64,000 nucleotides of DNA, taken from the NCBI GenBank assembly GCA_014649155.1, contig BMSM01000020.1, forward strand, positions 1-64,000, read 5' to 3'. Below the pieces are notes generated by a model. The model saw only the letters and a program-made list of their open reading frames with translations, ran no database searches and was not told where the DNA came from. The translations under genes and the position numbers were made by a program. Shown here in pieces: positions 16,193 to 26,706 of the stretch (positions within the stretch are counted from its first letter, which is position 1; the number at the start of each line of letters is the position of its first letter). Origin of the DNA: Streptomyces griseoviridis (GTDB taxonomy: Bacteria; Actinomycetota; Actinomycetes; Streptomycetales; Streptomycetaceae).

Positions 16193-17608
16193 TCATGCCG
16201 GACGGCCGCCCTCCTCGCCTGCCCCGCCCGTCACTTCGGCAAGCCGCGCGGCCTCCTGCTCCCGGGCGATCCTGCGGTGTTCGGCCGCCTTCCGCTCGTG
16301 GATGGCGGCCATCCGCAGGTGGTACGCCGGGTCGTCCTGCTCGTACACGTCGGGGACGCCGCTGAGGTCCTCGTCGCGTTCCTCGGTCTCCCACAGGGCG
16401 CGGTACTTGGCGTTCCGCAGCCGCAGCAGCACCGTGGCGGCCAGCGCGGCGATGACGGAACCGGTCAGGACGGCGGCCTTCACCTCGCCGGTCAGGACGT
16501 CCTGGCCCTCGAAGGCCAGTTCGCCGATGAGCAGCGACACGGTGAAGCCGATGCCGGCCAGGGTGGCCACCGCGAACACGTCCGCCCAGGCCAGGTCGTC
16601 GCTGAGCGAGGCCCGGGTGAAGCGGGCGGTCAGCCAGGTGCCGCCGAAGATGCCGAGCGTCTTGCCGACGACGAGGCCGAGGACCACGCCGAGCGTCTCC
16701 GGCCGGGTGAACACGTCCGCGAGCGCGTCGCCCGAGACGGAGACACCTGCGCTGAACAGGGCGAACACCGGCACTGCCAGCCCCGCCGACAGGGGGCGTA
16801 CGAGGTGCTCGATCCGCTCGCCCGGGGAGCGCTCCTCACCCTCGTGGCGGTGGCAGCGCAGCATCAGGCCCATGGCGACGCCGGCGATCGTGGCGTGGAT
16901 GCCGCTGTTGTACATCAGCGCCCAGACGACGAGGCCCAGCGGGACGTACACGTACCAGCCCCGTACACCCGTGCGCAGCAGCAGCCAGAAGACGGCGAGG
17001 CCGGCGACCGCGCCGCCGAGCGCGGCGAAGTCGAGGGAGTCGGTGAAGAAGACCGCGATGATCAGGATGGCGAACAGGTCGTCGACGACGGCGAGGGTGA
17101 GCAGGAAGGCCCGCAGGGCGCTGGGCAGGGAGGTGCCGATGACGGCGAGCACGGCCAGCGCGAAGGCGATGTCGGTGGCGGTGGGCACGGCCCAGCCGGC
17201 CAGGGAGCCGCCGCCGGCGGTGCTGGTGAGGGTGTAGACGAGCGCGGGGGCGGCCATGCCGCACAGGGCGGCCACCACCGGCAGCGCGGCGGCCCTCGGG
17301 TCCTTCAGGTCCCCGGCGACCAGCTCGCGTTTCAGCTCGATGCCGGCGACGAAGAAGAAGACCGCGAGCAGTCCGTCGGCGGCCCAGTGCGCGATCGAGA
17401 GGTCCAGGCCGAGGGCGGCGGGGCCGAGGTGGAAGTGGCTGACGTTCTCGTAGCTGTGACCCAGGGCCGGTACGTTCGCCCAGATCAGCGCGGCGATCGC
17501 GGCGGCGAGGAGGAGGACGCCGCCGACCGTCTCGGTGCGCAGCGCGTCCGCGAGGTAGGTCCGCTCCGGGAAGGAGAGACGGCCGAGGAGCTTGCGGGGC
17601 GTGGACAC
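16193..17608 (-). CDS. nhaA: Na+/H+ antiporter NhaA
   Basis: This 471-residue integral membrane antiporter exchanges cytoplasmic Na+ (or Li+) for external protons. Hydrophobic helices run through the first 390 residues. The unwound-helix ion site is visible as AVVDDLFAILII (the Asp-Asp pair), and the family segment FFFVAGIELKRELVAGDL is near residue 75. The hydrophilic C-terminal 70 residues (EERDEDLSGVPDVYEQDD...) are longer than in E. coli NhaA and predicted cytoplasmic. GTG 17608 was chosen because GGAAAGG lies about 8 bases upstream; the frame's earlier GTG at 17650 has no ribosome binding site. It follows acsA in the same direction. Confidence 0.95.
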   Translation of the reverse strand: MSTPRKLLGRLSFPERTYLADALRTETVGGVLLLAAAIAALIWANVPALGHSYENVSHFHLGPAALGLDLSIAHWAADGLLAVFFFVAGIELKRELVAGDLKDPRAAALPVVAALCGMAAPALVYTLTSTAGGGSLAGWAVPTATDIAFALAVLAVIGTSLPSALRAFLLTLAVVDDLFAILIIAVFFTDSLDFAALGGAVAGLAVFWLLLRTGVRGWYVYVPLGLVVWALMYNSGIHATIAGVAMGLMLRCHRHEGEERSPGERIEHLVRPLSAGLAVPVFALFSAGVSVSGDALADVFTRPETLGVVLGLVVGKTLGIFGGTWLTARFTRASLSDDLAWADVFAVATLAGIGFTVSLLIGELAFEGQDVLTGEVKAAVLTGSVIAALAATVLLRLRNAKYRALWETEERDEDLSGVPDVYEQDDPAYHLRMAAIHERKAAEHRRIAREQEAARLAEVTGGAGEEGGRPA

Positions 17609-17794
17609 GGTGGGGCCTTTCCGGTCGGTGAGCAAGTCGGTGAGCAGCACGAATCGTGTGCCGACCAGACTTCCCGGCGCCCCATGCGGTTCTTGTGCGG
17701 TTGTGGGTCTCGTGTGGTTCTTGACGTTCTTCTTACCTTAACCGGACAGGGGCACCCGGCGCGCCGGATGCCCCCGCGGTCGCCGCGGTACGGG

Positions 17795-19750
<1,956 letters not shown>

Positions 19751-19965
19751 GACATCTCCCTTTCTCAGGGTTGTCCGCTGTGTCCCGGGCCACAGCTCAT
19801 CAGACGGCCTGGCCGATGACAAGGGTCGTCCGGGAAATTGGTGTAGACCTGTTGGCGGGCGGGCCTCGCTCCGGAGCCCGGTGTCGCCCGGGCTCATCCG
19901 TACCCACGGACGCCGGGCGTCCGGAGTTCAGCCTTTCCCCGCTTCCCGCAGGTCACACCCAGCGG

Positions 19966-22413
19966 TCAGACGGGCCGGTCCGCCTCACCCCGGGTGGCGC
20001 GGCCCGCCGCCGGGGCCGGCCCGTCCACCCCCGGCCCAGGGGCGTCCGCCTCCCGTACGGGGTCGTCCGCTCCCCCCGTCGGGTCGTCGTCCGCCTCCCG
20101 TACCGGGTCGAAGACCTCCGCACCGGACGCGTCGGTGAGCAGGTACGACTGGGCCTCGCTCACGTGGAAGTACATGCCGTGCAGCTCCAGCGTGCCCTCC
20201 CGCAGGCCGCGGGCGACGGCCTCGTGAGCGCGCAGGTGCTCCAGCTGCTGGACCACGTTGGTCAGACAGAGCAGCTCGGCGGCGTCGGCGGGCCGGCGCC
20301 CGGCCAGCGGGGCCCAGGAGCCGTCGTCCTCGGTCATCCGCGCCACGCTCGGCTGCCCGTGCCGCAGCCAGCGCTTCAACGGCGTCTGCGCGCCCCCGGG
20401 TTCGGAACCGAGCAGCGCCTGCATGGCGCCGCACCCGGAGTGGCCGCACACGGTGATGGACCGGACCTTGAGCACCTCCACGGCGTACTCGATCGCGGCG
20501 GCCACCGAGTCGTCGCCGCTCTCCGCGCCGGGCAGCGGGACGAGGTTGCCCACATTGCGCACCGTGAAGAGGTCGCCGGGACCGCTGGAGGTGATCATCG
20601 AGGTGACCAGCCGGGAGTCGGCGCAGGTCAGGAAGAGCTGGGAGGGCTGCTGGCCTTCCCGGGCCAGCCGGGCCAGCTCACCGCGGACCAGCGGGGCGGT
20701 GTTGCGCTGGAAGACGCTGATGCCGCGGGCGAGCGCGCGGCCGCCGGCCTCCTCGCCCGTCTCCCCGGGGCCGCCGGACGGGGAGGTGGACTGCGGGGGG
20801 TCGCACTGGTGGTTGCGCCAGGCCGTCCAGGGGCGGCAGCGGCAGTTCCCGTCGTCGTCGGCGGGTTCGGAGATGCGGGTGCCGGGCCGGCGGCCGGTGA
20901 CGTCGACGGAGCCGCCCCGCGCGGTGTGCGTCTTCTGCCAGTCCTGGAGCGTCTCGAAGGCGGCGTGGTCCATGAACGAGCCGTCCAGCTCCACGACGGT
21001 GTCCACGCCCTGCGGCACCTGGTGCAGCGCGCGGCTGAGCCGGGGCACCGCGAGGAACGTCAACTGGCCCCGCACATGGACGTGGTGGACTCCGTCCGCC
21101 TCGTCGTGGGTGATCCGGGTGCGGGTCAGGCGGTGCAGGGCGACGCCGACGGCGACGGCGATGCCCAGCGCGACACCCTCCAGGACGCCGAGGAGCACGA
21201 CGCCCGCGGTGGTGACCGCGTAGACCAGCACCTCACGGTGGCGGGTGACCGTGCGGATGTGGTTCAGCGACACCATCTGGATGCCGACGGCCATGACCAG
21301 CGCGGCGAGCGAGGCGAGCGGGATCAGTTCGAGCACCGGGACCAGCAGCAGCGTGGCGATCACCACGAGGACGCCGTGCAGCATCGTGGAGTTCCGGCTG
21401 ACCGCGCCCGCGTTCACGTTGGCCGTGCTGCGGACGGCGACGCCCGCGATGGGCAGCCCGCCGAGCGCGCCGGAGACGATGTTCGACGCGCCCTGGCCGA
21501 GCAGTTCGCGGTCGAGGTCGGAGCGCGCGACCTGTCCGGACAGGTCGGTGCGGGCGGCGACCAGCTTGTCCACGGCGACCGCGCCGAGCAGCGACTGCAC
21601 GCTGCACACCAGGGTGATGGTGAGGACGGCGGCGACGACGCCGAGGACCGGTCCGTCGGGCAGGGCCGCCAGGGCGTGGCTGCTCCAGGACGGCAGGTCC
21701 ACCTTGGGCAGCCGCAGGCCCAGCAGGGCGGCGACCGCGGTGGCCCCGGTCACGGCGACGAGCGGGGCCGGCAGGACGCGCAGCAGCTTGCCGACCCGGC
21801 CGGGCAGCCGCGGCCAGAGCAGCAGGAGCCCGAGGGTCAGCGCGCTCGCCGACACGTCGGCCGCGTGCAGGCCGGCCAACTGGGCGGGCAGCGCCCGCAG
21901 GTTGGCCGGGACGGAGGACTGGGGGCTGCCGCCCAGGACGATGTGGAGCTGGGCGACGGCGATGGTGACGCCGATGCCGGCCAGCATGCCGTGCACGATG
22001 GCCGGGCTGACGGCGAGCGCCGAGCGGGCCACGCGCAGGCAGCCGAGGCCGAGTTGGGCGAAACCGGCGACGATGGTGATGGCGCAGGTCGCGCGCCATC
22101 CGTACTGCTGGATGAGGTCGGCGGTGACCACCGTCAGGCCGGCGGCCGGGCCGCTGACCTGAAGCGGGCAGCCGCCGAGCCGGCCGACGACGATGCCGCC
22201 CACGGCGGCGGCGACGAGGCCGGCCTGGAGCGGGGCGCCGGTGGCGAGGGCGATGCCCAGGGACAGGGGGAGCGCGATCAGGAAGACCGCGATCGAGGCC
22301 GACACGTCGGCACCGGCGACGCGGAAGCGGCGCGGGCCCGACGGCGGGCTGTGGGGCGGGCGTACGCGATCGGAACGGTCCGAGTCGGTACGGATGGGAA
22401 CGCAGGCAGACAT
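19966..22413 (-). CDS. SulP-family anion transporter fused to beta-carbonic anhydrase
   Basis: This is an 815-residue fusion. Residues ~1-410 form a SulP/SLC26 membrane transporter with 10-12 hydrophobic helices and the substrate-site loops GGCPLQVSGPAAGLTV and SGALGGLPIAGVAVRSTANVNAGAVSR. A shortened STAS-like segment (VDTVVELDGSFMDHAAFETLQDW) and a Cys-containing linker (GNCRCRP) follow. Residues ~610-790 are a beta-carbonic anhydrase with TCADSRL (Cys, Asp-Arg dyad) and HSGCGAM (His, Cys) zinc ligands. Such fusions suggest bicarbonate transport coupled to CO2 hydration. ATG 22413 is preceded by GGAGACGGG. The C-terminal 40 residues carry imperfect DDPVREAD-type repeats. Confidence 0.95.
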   Translation of the reverse strand: MSACVPIRTDSDRSDRVRPPHSPPSGPRRFRVAGADVSASIAVFLIALPLSLGIALATGAPLQAGLVAAAVGGIVVGRLGGCPLQVSGPAAGLTVVTADLIQQYGWRATCAITIVAGFAQLGLGCLRVARSALAVSPAIVHGMLAGIGVTIAVAQLHIVLGGSPQSSVPANLRALPAQLAGLHAADVSASALTLGLLLLWPRLPGRVGKLLRVLPAPLVAVTGATAVAALLGLRLPKVDLPSWSSHALAALPDGPVLGVVAAVLTITLVCSVQSLLGAVAVDKLVAARTDLSGQVARSDLDRELLGQGASNIVSGALGGLPIAGVAVRSTANVNAGAVSRNSTMLHGVLVVIATLLLVPVLELIPLASLAALVMAVGIQMVSLNHIRTVTRHREVLVYAVTTAGVVLLGVLEGVALGIAVAVGVALHRLTRTRITHDEADGVHHVHVRGQLTFLAVPRLSRALHQVPQGVDTVVELDGSFMDHAAFETLQDWQKTHTARGGSVDVTGRRPGTRISEPADDDGNCRCRPWTAWRNHQCDPPQSTSPSGGPGETGEEAGGRALARGISVFQRNTAPLVRGELARLAREGQQPSQLFLTCADSRLVTSMITSSGPGDLFTVRNVGNLVPLPGAESGDDSVAAAIEYAVEVLKVRSITVCGHSGCGAMQALLGSEPGGAQTPLKRWLRHGQPSVARMTEDDGSWAPLAGRRPADAAELLCLTNVVQQLEHLRAHEAVARGLREGTLELHGMYFHVSEAQSYLLTDASGAEVFDPVREADDDPTGGADDPVREADAPGPGVDGPAPAAGRATRGEADRPV

Positions 22414-22796
22414 GTTTTTCCCGTCTCCTCCGGGGCTGCGCGGTCGCGTTGCGTGGGGGGCCCGCACGGGGCGGGGTCGGTCGCGGCCGTGGGTCACGGC
22501 GTACAGCGGCGGGATGCTCCAGCGCGCCGTAATGCTCGCGCTGAGTAAATGGATCGTAATGCAAAGTAAAGGCCAGGAATAGTTTTTACCCTCATATGGA
22601 GCAATAAGCCGCTCGTGAGGGTGAATGCGTCATTTCATCGGCTTGTCGTACTAATTCCTTCTCGGTCCCGTGCGACCTTGTCGGCGCCGGCGGCCCCCGG
22701 CACGGCTTCGCGCGCCCGGTTCGCGCGGTCCGGTCCGGGCGGTCGGCACACACCCGACATCGCCGCCATCGGCGGTGGCCCGAGAGAAGGAAGAAG
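22414..22796. promoter_or_regulatory. divergent intergenic region, SulP-CA / deacetylase lipoprotein
   Basis: This region of 383 bases has an AT-richer core at about 22535-22660. Two copies of CGTAATGC (about 22528 and 22555) and a 7-bp inverted repeat ACCCTCA (22588-22594) / TGAGGGT (22616-22622) are visible. The ribosome binding site GAGAGAAGGAAGA precedes the GTG at 22797. No small gene is convincing. Confidence 0.5.
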
Positions 22797-24071
22797 GTGG
22801 GCGCATTGGCCGCCACCCACAGGATCGCCGCGGGCGCCGTGATCGCCGCGGTCTGCGCCGCGTCGCTCGCCGGCTGCGGAACGGAGGGTTCCGACGAAGG
22901 CGCGCACGGCCCGAAGGCCAAGCAGGCCCCGGCCGCCCCGAAGAACGCGGTCCGGCTGATCGGGGACGGCTCCACCGCCTACACCGGCGCACAGCCGCAC
23001 CTGCCCAGACCCGAGCGGCTCAAGCCGGGTCAGAAGCCGCCGCAGTTCGTGGTGTTCTCCTGGGACGGCGCGGGCGAGGACAGCCAGAAGCTGTTCTCCC
23101 ACTTCCGCGCGGTGGCCAAGAAGAACAACGCGACGATGACGTACTTCCTCAGCGGCGTCTATCTGCTGCCGGAGGAGAAGCGCGACCTGTACCGGCCGCC
23201 GCAGCACTCCCCGGGCCGCTCCGACATCGGCTTCGGCGACGGGCGGAGCATCGCCGACACGGTGGAGCAGCTCCGCCTCGCCTGGCAGGAGGGCAACGAG
23301 ATCGGCACCCACTTCAACGGCCACTTCTGCGGCGCCGACGGCGGTGTCGGCGAGTGGTCGGTCGAGGAGTGGAAGGAGGAGATCCGCCAGGCCAAGCAGT
23401 TCGTGAAGACCTGGAAGAGCACCACCGGGTCGGCCAAGGCGGCGCCGCTGCCCTTCGACTACGACAAGGAGCTGATCGGCGCCCGCACCCCCTGCCTGGA
23501 GGGCCGGAAGAACTTCACGAAGGCCGCCGCCGAGCTGGGTTTCCGCTATGACAGCAGCGGGGTCAACAACCAGGTCTGGCCCCAGAAGAAGAACGGCCTG
23601 TGGGACCTGTCCATGCAGCTCGTGCCCTTCCCCGGTCACTCCTACGAGCAGCTCACCATGGACTACAACTTCATGGTCAACCAGTCGGGCGCCACCACCC
23701 AGGGCGACCCGTCCCTGCACGAGTACTGGGGCGACCAGATGCGCGACGGCCTCCTCCAGGGCTTCCGGCGCGCCTATGACGGCAACCGCGCCCCGCTGAT
23801 CATCGGCAACCACTTCGAAAGCTGGAACGGCGGCACGTACATGCGCGCCGTCGAGGAGGTCGTCGAGGAGGTGTGCACCAAGAAGGACGTGCGCTGCGTC
23901 TCCTTCCGGCAGCTCGCCGACTGGCTGGACGCCCAGGACCCCGGCACCCTGCGCAAGCTGCGCGGCCTCGGCGTCGGCGAGGCCCCGAAGCAGGGCTGGA
24001 CGTCCTACCTGTCGGCCGGCCCGGCCCCGGCCCCCAAGGGCGTTCCCGGGGCACCGGCCCAGCGGGGATGA
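22797..24071 (+). CDS. lipoprotein polysaccharide-deacetylase homologue
   Basis: This 424-residue exported protein has a basic start, a hydrophobic core and a lipobox SLAGC near residue 26, so it is probably a membrane-anchored lipoprotein facing outside. The body matches the NodB/polysaccharide deacetylase fold in outline: VVFSWDGAGED replaces the usual TFDDG motif, GNEIGTHFNGH gives the metal-binding HxxxH, and GARTPCL supplies the R-x-P motif. The first metal ligand motif has changed (one Asp in WDG), so activity on chitin-like or peptidoglycan sugars is plausible but not certain. A C-terminal Pro/Ala tail ends the protein. GTG 22797 has a strong ribosome binding site. It is divergent from the SulP fusion. 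Confidence 0.85.
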   Translation: MGALAATHRIAAGAVIAAVCAASLAGCGTEGSDEGAHGPKAKQAPAAPKNAVRLIGDGSTAYTGAQPHLPRPERLKPGQKPPQFVVFSWDGAGEDSQKLFSHFRAVAKKNNATMTYFLSGVYLLPEEKRDLYRPPQHSPGRSDIGFGDGRSIADTVEQLRLAWQEGNEIGTHFNGHFCGADGGVGEWSVEEWKEEIRQAKQFVKTWKSTTGSAKAAPLPFDYDKELIGARTPCLEGRKNFTKAAAELGFRYDSSGVNNQVWPQKKNGLWDLSMQLVPFPGHSYEQLTMDYNFMVNQSGATTQGDPSLHEYWGDQMRDGLLQGFRRAYDGNRAPLIIGNHFESWNGGTYMRAVEEVVEEVCTKKDVRCVSFRQLADWLDAQDPGTLRKLRGLGVGEAPKQGWTSYLSAGPAPAPKGVPGAPAQRG

Positions 24072-24093
24072 CGGCCCGGCTACTGTCGTACTC

Positions 24094-24918
24094 ATGAGTA
24101 CGACAGGTGCGGCCGCCGATCCCCTCGCGGCCCTGGGCGCACTGCCCGGCGTGGCCGAGTCCGTGGAGTCCGTGCGCAAGGCCGTGGACCGGGTGTACGG
24201 CCACCGGGTCATGCGCCGCCGCAGCAACGAGATCACCTCCGAGGCGGCGCTGCGCGGCGCGCGCGGCTCGGCGGCGCTCTCCGGCGCCGACTGGGCCCTG
24301 GAGGAGGTGCGCCGCCGTACCGATTTCAGCGGCGACGGCGAGGCGCGCACGGTGGGCGCGGCGCTGCGGCTGACCGCCGAGGCGGGGCAACTGCTCTCCG
24401 TGTGGCGGCAGTCGCCGCTGCGGGTGCTGGCCCGGCTGCACCTGGTGGCGGCGGCCGACAAGGCCGACCGGGTGGGGCGCCCCCGGCAGGCCGGTGAGCC
24501 GGTCGACGAGCCGCTGATCGGGCTGCCGCTGCCGGACGCCGAGGAGGCGCACGGCCGGCTGGAGGGGCTGGCCGGGCTGATCGTCGCGGGCAGTGCGGCG
24601 CCGGCGCTGGTGCGGGCCGCCGTGGTCCACGGCGAGCTGCTCGCGCTGCGCCCGTTCGGCTCCCACAACGGTCTGGTCGCGCGCGCGGCCGAGCGGATCG
24701 TCCTGGTCGGCAGCGGCCTGGACCCCAAGTCGGTCTGCCCCGCCGAGGTCGGCCACGCCGAGCTGGGCCGGGACGCCTACCTGGCTGCCCTGGACGGCTA
24801 TGTCTCCGGCACCGAGGAGGGCATGGCCGCCTGGATCAGCCACTGCGGCGAGGCGGTCGCCCTGGGGGCACGTGAGTCGACGGCCGTCTGCGAGGCGCTT
24901 CAGCGCGGGGCGGCGTAG
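24094..24918 (+). CDS. Fic-like protein with degenerate motif
   Basis: This 274-residue protein has the helical layout of Fic/DOC proteins. The segment VVHGELLALRPFGSHNGLVARAAE, near residues 178-201, aligns with the Fic consensus HPFxxGNGRxxR. The catalytic His is replaced by Arg, the Gly of GN by His, and the following Gly-Arg by Gly-Leu. Classical AMP transfer therefore looks unlikely. An N-terminal block (RRRSNEITSEAALRGARGSAALSGADWALEEVRRRTDF) is also Fic-like, resembling the region that carries inhibitory or substrate-binding elements. Streptomyces genomes often label this gene oxidoreductase without support. It is 22 bases from the deacetylase gene and probably co-transcribed. Function unknown. 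Confidence 0.7.
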   Translation: MSTTGAAADPLAALGALPGVAESVESVRKAVDRVYGHRVMRRRSNEITSEAALRGARGSAALSGADWALEEVRRRTDFSGDGEARTVGAALRLTAEAGQLLSVWRQSPLRVLARLHLVAAADKADRVGRPRQAGEPVDEPLIGLPLPDAEEAHGRLEGLAGLIVAGSAAPALVRAAVVHGELLALRPFGSHNGLVARAAERIVLVGSGLDPKSVCPAEVGHAELGRDAYLAALDGYVSGTEEGMAAWISHCGEAVALGARESTAVCEALQRGAA

Positions 24919-24931
24919 CCGGACACGGGGT

Positions 24932-24959
24932 GCGGCGGTACGGACATCCGTACCGCCGC
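24932..24959. terminator. strong hairpin downstream of Fic-like gene / at end of candidate RNA
   Basis: A perfect 13-bp stem (24932-24944 with 24947-24959) with a 2-base loop, just after the Fic-like stop. It could end the plus-strand operon, and on the minus strand the candidate 6S-like RNA. Confidence 0.75.
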
Positions 24960-25240
24960 CGCCATGCTCACCGGGTTACCAAGCGTCCTCGCTGTGTCGC
25001 CCATCAGGTCGGGAACTTCGCCCGTCACCTGGTGCGGCTGGCCCGTAATCGACGGGTCGACGTCGCGTGGGTGCCCGATGACCATGCTCGGTCCGTGGGG
25101 CCGTGTGCGTGGGTAAGGGTGATCCTCTCGGACGCCCTTGGTCTCGCGGGCCGTTGAGTCCTTTGTACTCCGGGCGGCGGGCCAGGGGAAGTGGTGCCCG
25201 CACTTCTTTACTTTTGGCTTCAAATGTACGTTTACGTACT
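24932..25240 (-). ncRNA. candidate 6S-like RNA (scr3559/Ms1-type position)
   Basis: The 361-bp gap between the convergent Fic-like and HAD genes has no convincing protein gene. On the minus strand, 25130-25141 can pair with 24979-24988 (ten base pairs with a 2-base bulge), closing about 140 bases that include a small hairpin around 25041-25055. The strong hairpin at 24932-24959 lies at the 3' end, and an AT-rich stretch at 25196-25245 lies at the 5' end. From memory, the Streptomyces 6S-like RNA maps between SCO3558 and SCO3559 homologues, and mycobacterial Ms1 lies just downstream of the same HAD gene. Transcript ends are estimates. Strand is inferred from the mycobacterial order. Confidence 0.4.
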
Positions 25241-25279
25241 TCAGGGGCGAACCGCCTGCGACGGAGGGGCGGACCGGGG

Positions 25280-26140
25280 TCAGGCCGCCGTCGCGGCACG
25301 CCGCCGCCCCGCGTACCAGACCAGCCCCGCCGTGGCCGCCGCGGCGCCTATCGCGGCGGCGGCGACCAGGACCGGACGGGCCGGCACGGAGAGGCCGGGG
25401 ATGCGCTGCTTGAGCCGGACCGGCCGGTGGAAGTCGAGGACCGGCCACTCGCGCGCGAGTGCCTCGCGGCGCAGCGCCCGGTCCGGGTTCACGGCGTGCG
25501 GACGGCCGACCGCCTCCAGCATCGGCAGGTCGGTGGCCGAATCGCTGTAGGCGTAGCAGCGGGCGAGGTCGTATCCCTCGGAGGCGGCCAGTTCCCTGAT
25601 CGCCTCGGCTTTCGTCGGACCGTAGGCGTAGTACTCCACCTCCCCGGTGAAGCACCCGTCGTCGCCGACCACCATGCGGGTGGCCACCACCCGGTCGGCC
25701 CCGAGCAGCGCGCCGATCGGCTCGACGACCTCGGCGCCCGACGTGGAGACGATCACCACGTCACGGCCGGCCGTGTGGTGCTCCTCGATGAGGGAGGCGG
25801 CCTCGTCGTAGATGATCGGGTCGATCAGGTCGTGCAGCGTCTCGGCGACCAGCTCCTTGACCTGCCCGACGTTCCACCCCCGGCAGAGCGCGGACAGGTA
25901 GGTGCGCATCCGCTCCATCTGGTCGTGGTCGGCGCCGCCCGCGAGGAAGACGAACTGGGCATATGCGGTACGCATGACGGCCCTGCGGTTGATCAGGCCG
26001 CCTTGGTAGAAGGACTTGCTGAACGTCAGCGTGCTCGACTTCGCAATGACCGTCTTGTCCAGGTCGAAGAAGGCGGCGGTTCGGGGTGACGAGTGGGGCG
26101 AGGAGTGGTTTTCCACGCCCTGAGCATAGGCGCACCCCAT
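25280..26140 (-). CDS. HAD-IB family phosphatase (SerB-like)
   Basis: This 286-residue HAD-superfamily subclass IB hydrolase has motif I FFDLDKTVI (nucleophile Asp and acid Asp), motif II Thr-containing IVSTSG, a motif III Lys in YGPTKAEAIRELA, and motif IV YAYSDSATDLPMLEAVG with the magnesium-binding acids. A single hydrophobic helix near the C-terminus (VLVAAAAIGAAAATAGLVWYAG) followed by Arg residues suggests membrane anchoring with the catalytic domain inside. The start ATG 26140 is the best upstream choice; GTG 26116 is an alternative, and ribosome binding sites are weak for both. It is conserved beside the ssd/Tad locus in actinobacteria, as with mycobacterial Rv3661 beside Rv3660c. Substrate unknown. 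Confidence 0.9.
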   Translation of the reverse strand: MGCAYAQGVENHSSPHSSPRTAAFFDLDKTVIAKSSTLTFSKSFYQGGLINRRAVMRTAYAQFVFLAGGADHDQMERMRTYLSALCRGWNVGQVKELVAETLHDLIDPIIYDEAASLIEEHHTAGRDVVIVSTSGAEVVEPIGALLGADRVVATRMVVGDDGCFTGEVEYYAYGPTKAEAIRELAASEGYDLARCYAYSDSATDLPMLEAVGRPHAVNPDRALRREALAREWPVLDFHRPVRLKQRIPGLSVPARPVLVAAAAIGAAAATAGLVWYAGRRRAATAA

Positions 26141-26706
26141 TCGGCGTACCGTGGGGCGTGTGGGTTTGCTTGAGAAGGCTCTCGGGTACACCATGGAAGT
26201 CACGGATCGTTCGCGACCGTGCTAACCCGGCCCGACTCCTCCCCCCCCGAGTCGGCCGTGGAGACGACCCCCGCTCTCCCCCCCGGCGGGGGTCGTCGCA
26301 TGTCCGGGTGGGTTTTCGTCTGGCGCCAGGGCCCCGGGCCCGCTCCTTCTCCGATCATGCCGGGTGAAGCTCCTTGATCACCCCCCGTGACCGTGGGTAG
26401 TCGACGGGCTGCTCTGTGGAAGTCGTGTCCGGAGCGCGTGGACCTCACCGGTATGGGTGACGGCGATATTCACAATCGTCGAGTTGTCCACAGTTATCGA
26501 CCAAGATCCACACGATTTCCCGGTTCGCTGCACTGTGATTCCCACGCGTCCCGGTCGCGCCGAGTTCACGGCCGCTTCCGTTTGCGGGACGCCCGCGGCC
26601 GGTTTCCGCCGGCCGCTCGAATGAGGACCGGTCTCCGGTTCTTCACGAGTCCGGGAATCGCGGGCCCCACGGGCCGCGCGAGACGCCGCCGAGGGGGATA
26701 CGCCAC
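26141..26706. promoter_or_regulatory. long divergent region between HAD gene and Tad operon
   Basis: This region of 566 bases has no convincing gene. It contains a 7-bp stem (26232-26238 / 26249-26255), a perfect 12-bp stem (26263-26274 / 26286-26297) and poly-C loops, resembling terminators or a short structured RNA. A perfect DnaA box lies at 26484-26492, with a related ATCCACA about 14 bases further on. The stretch 26440-26540 is AT-richer and probably holds the Tad operon promoter. The final bases before ATG 26707 include GAGGGGG, the likely ribosome binding site. Confidence 0.55.
26484..26492 (+). promoter_or_regulatory. perfect DnaA box in Tad promoter region
   Basis: TTGTCCACA matches the Streptomyces DnaA box exactly and is followed by a second partial site (GATCCACA, about 26505-26512). 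Two adjacent boxes in a promoter region could mean regulation by DnaA, but chance cannot be excluded. Confidence 0.45.

Noticed and set aside
24900..25090. A 61-codon minus-strand frame (MVIGHPRDVDPSITGQPHQV...) in the Fic/HAD gap
   Set aside because: No ribosome binding site, no recognised family, and it crosses the strong hairpin at 24932-24959; an RNA gene explains the gap better.
26200..26300. Hairpins near the HAD/Tad gap as the site of the 6S-like RNA
   Set aside because: They are short local stems with poly-C loops. The remembered position next to the HAD gene's 3' end and the long-range pairing favour 24932-25240 instead.
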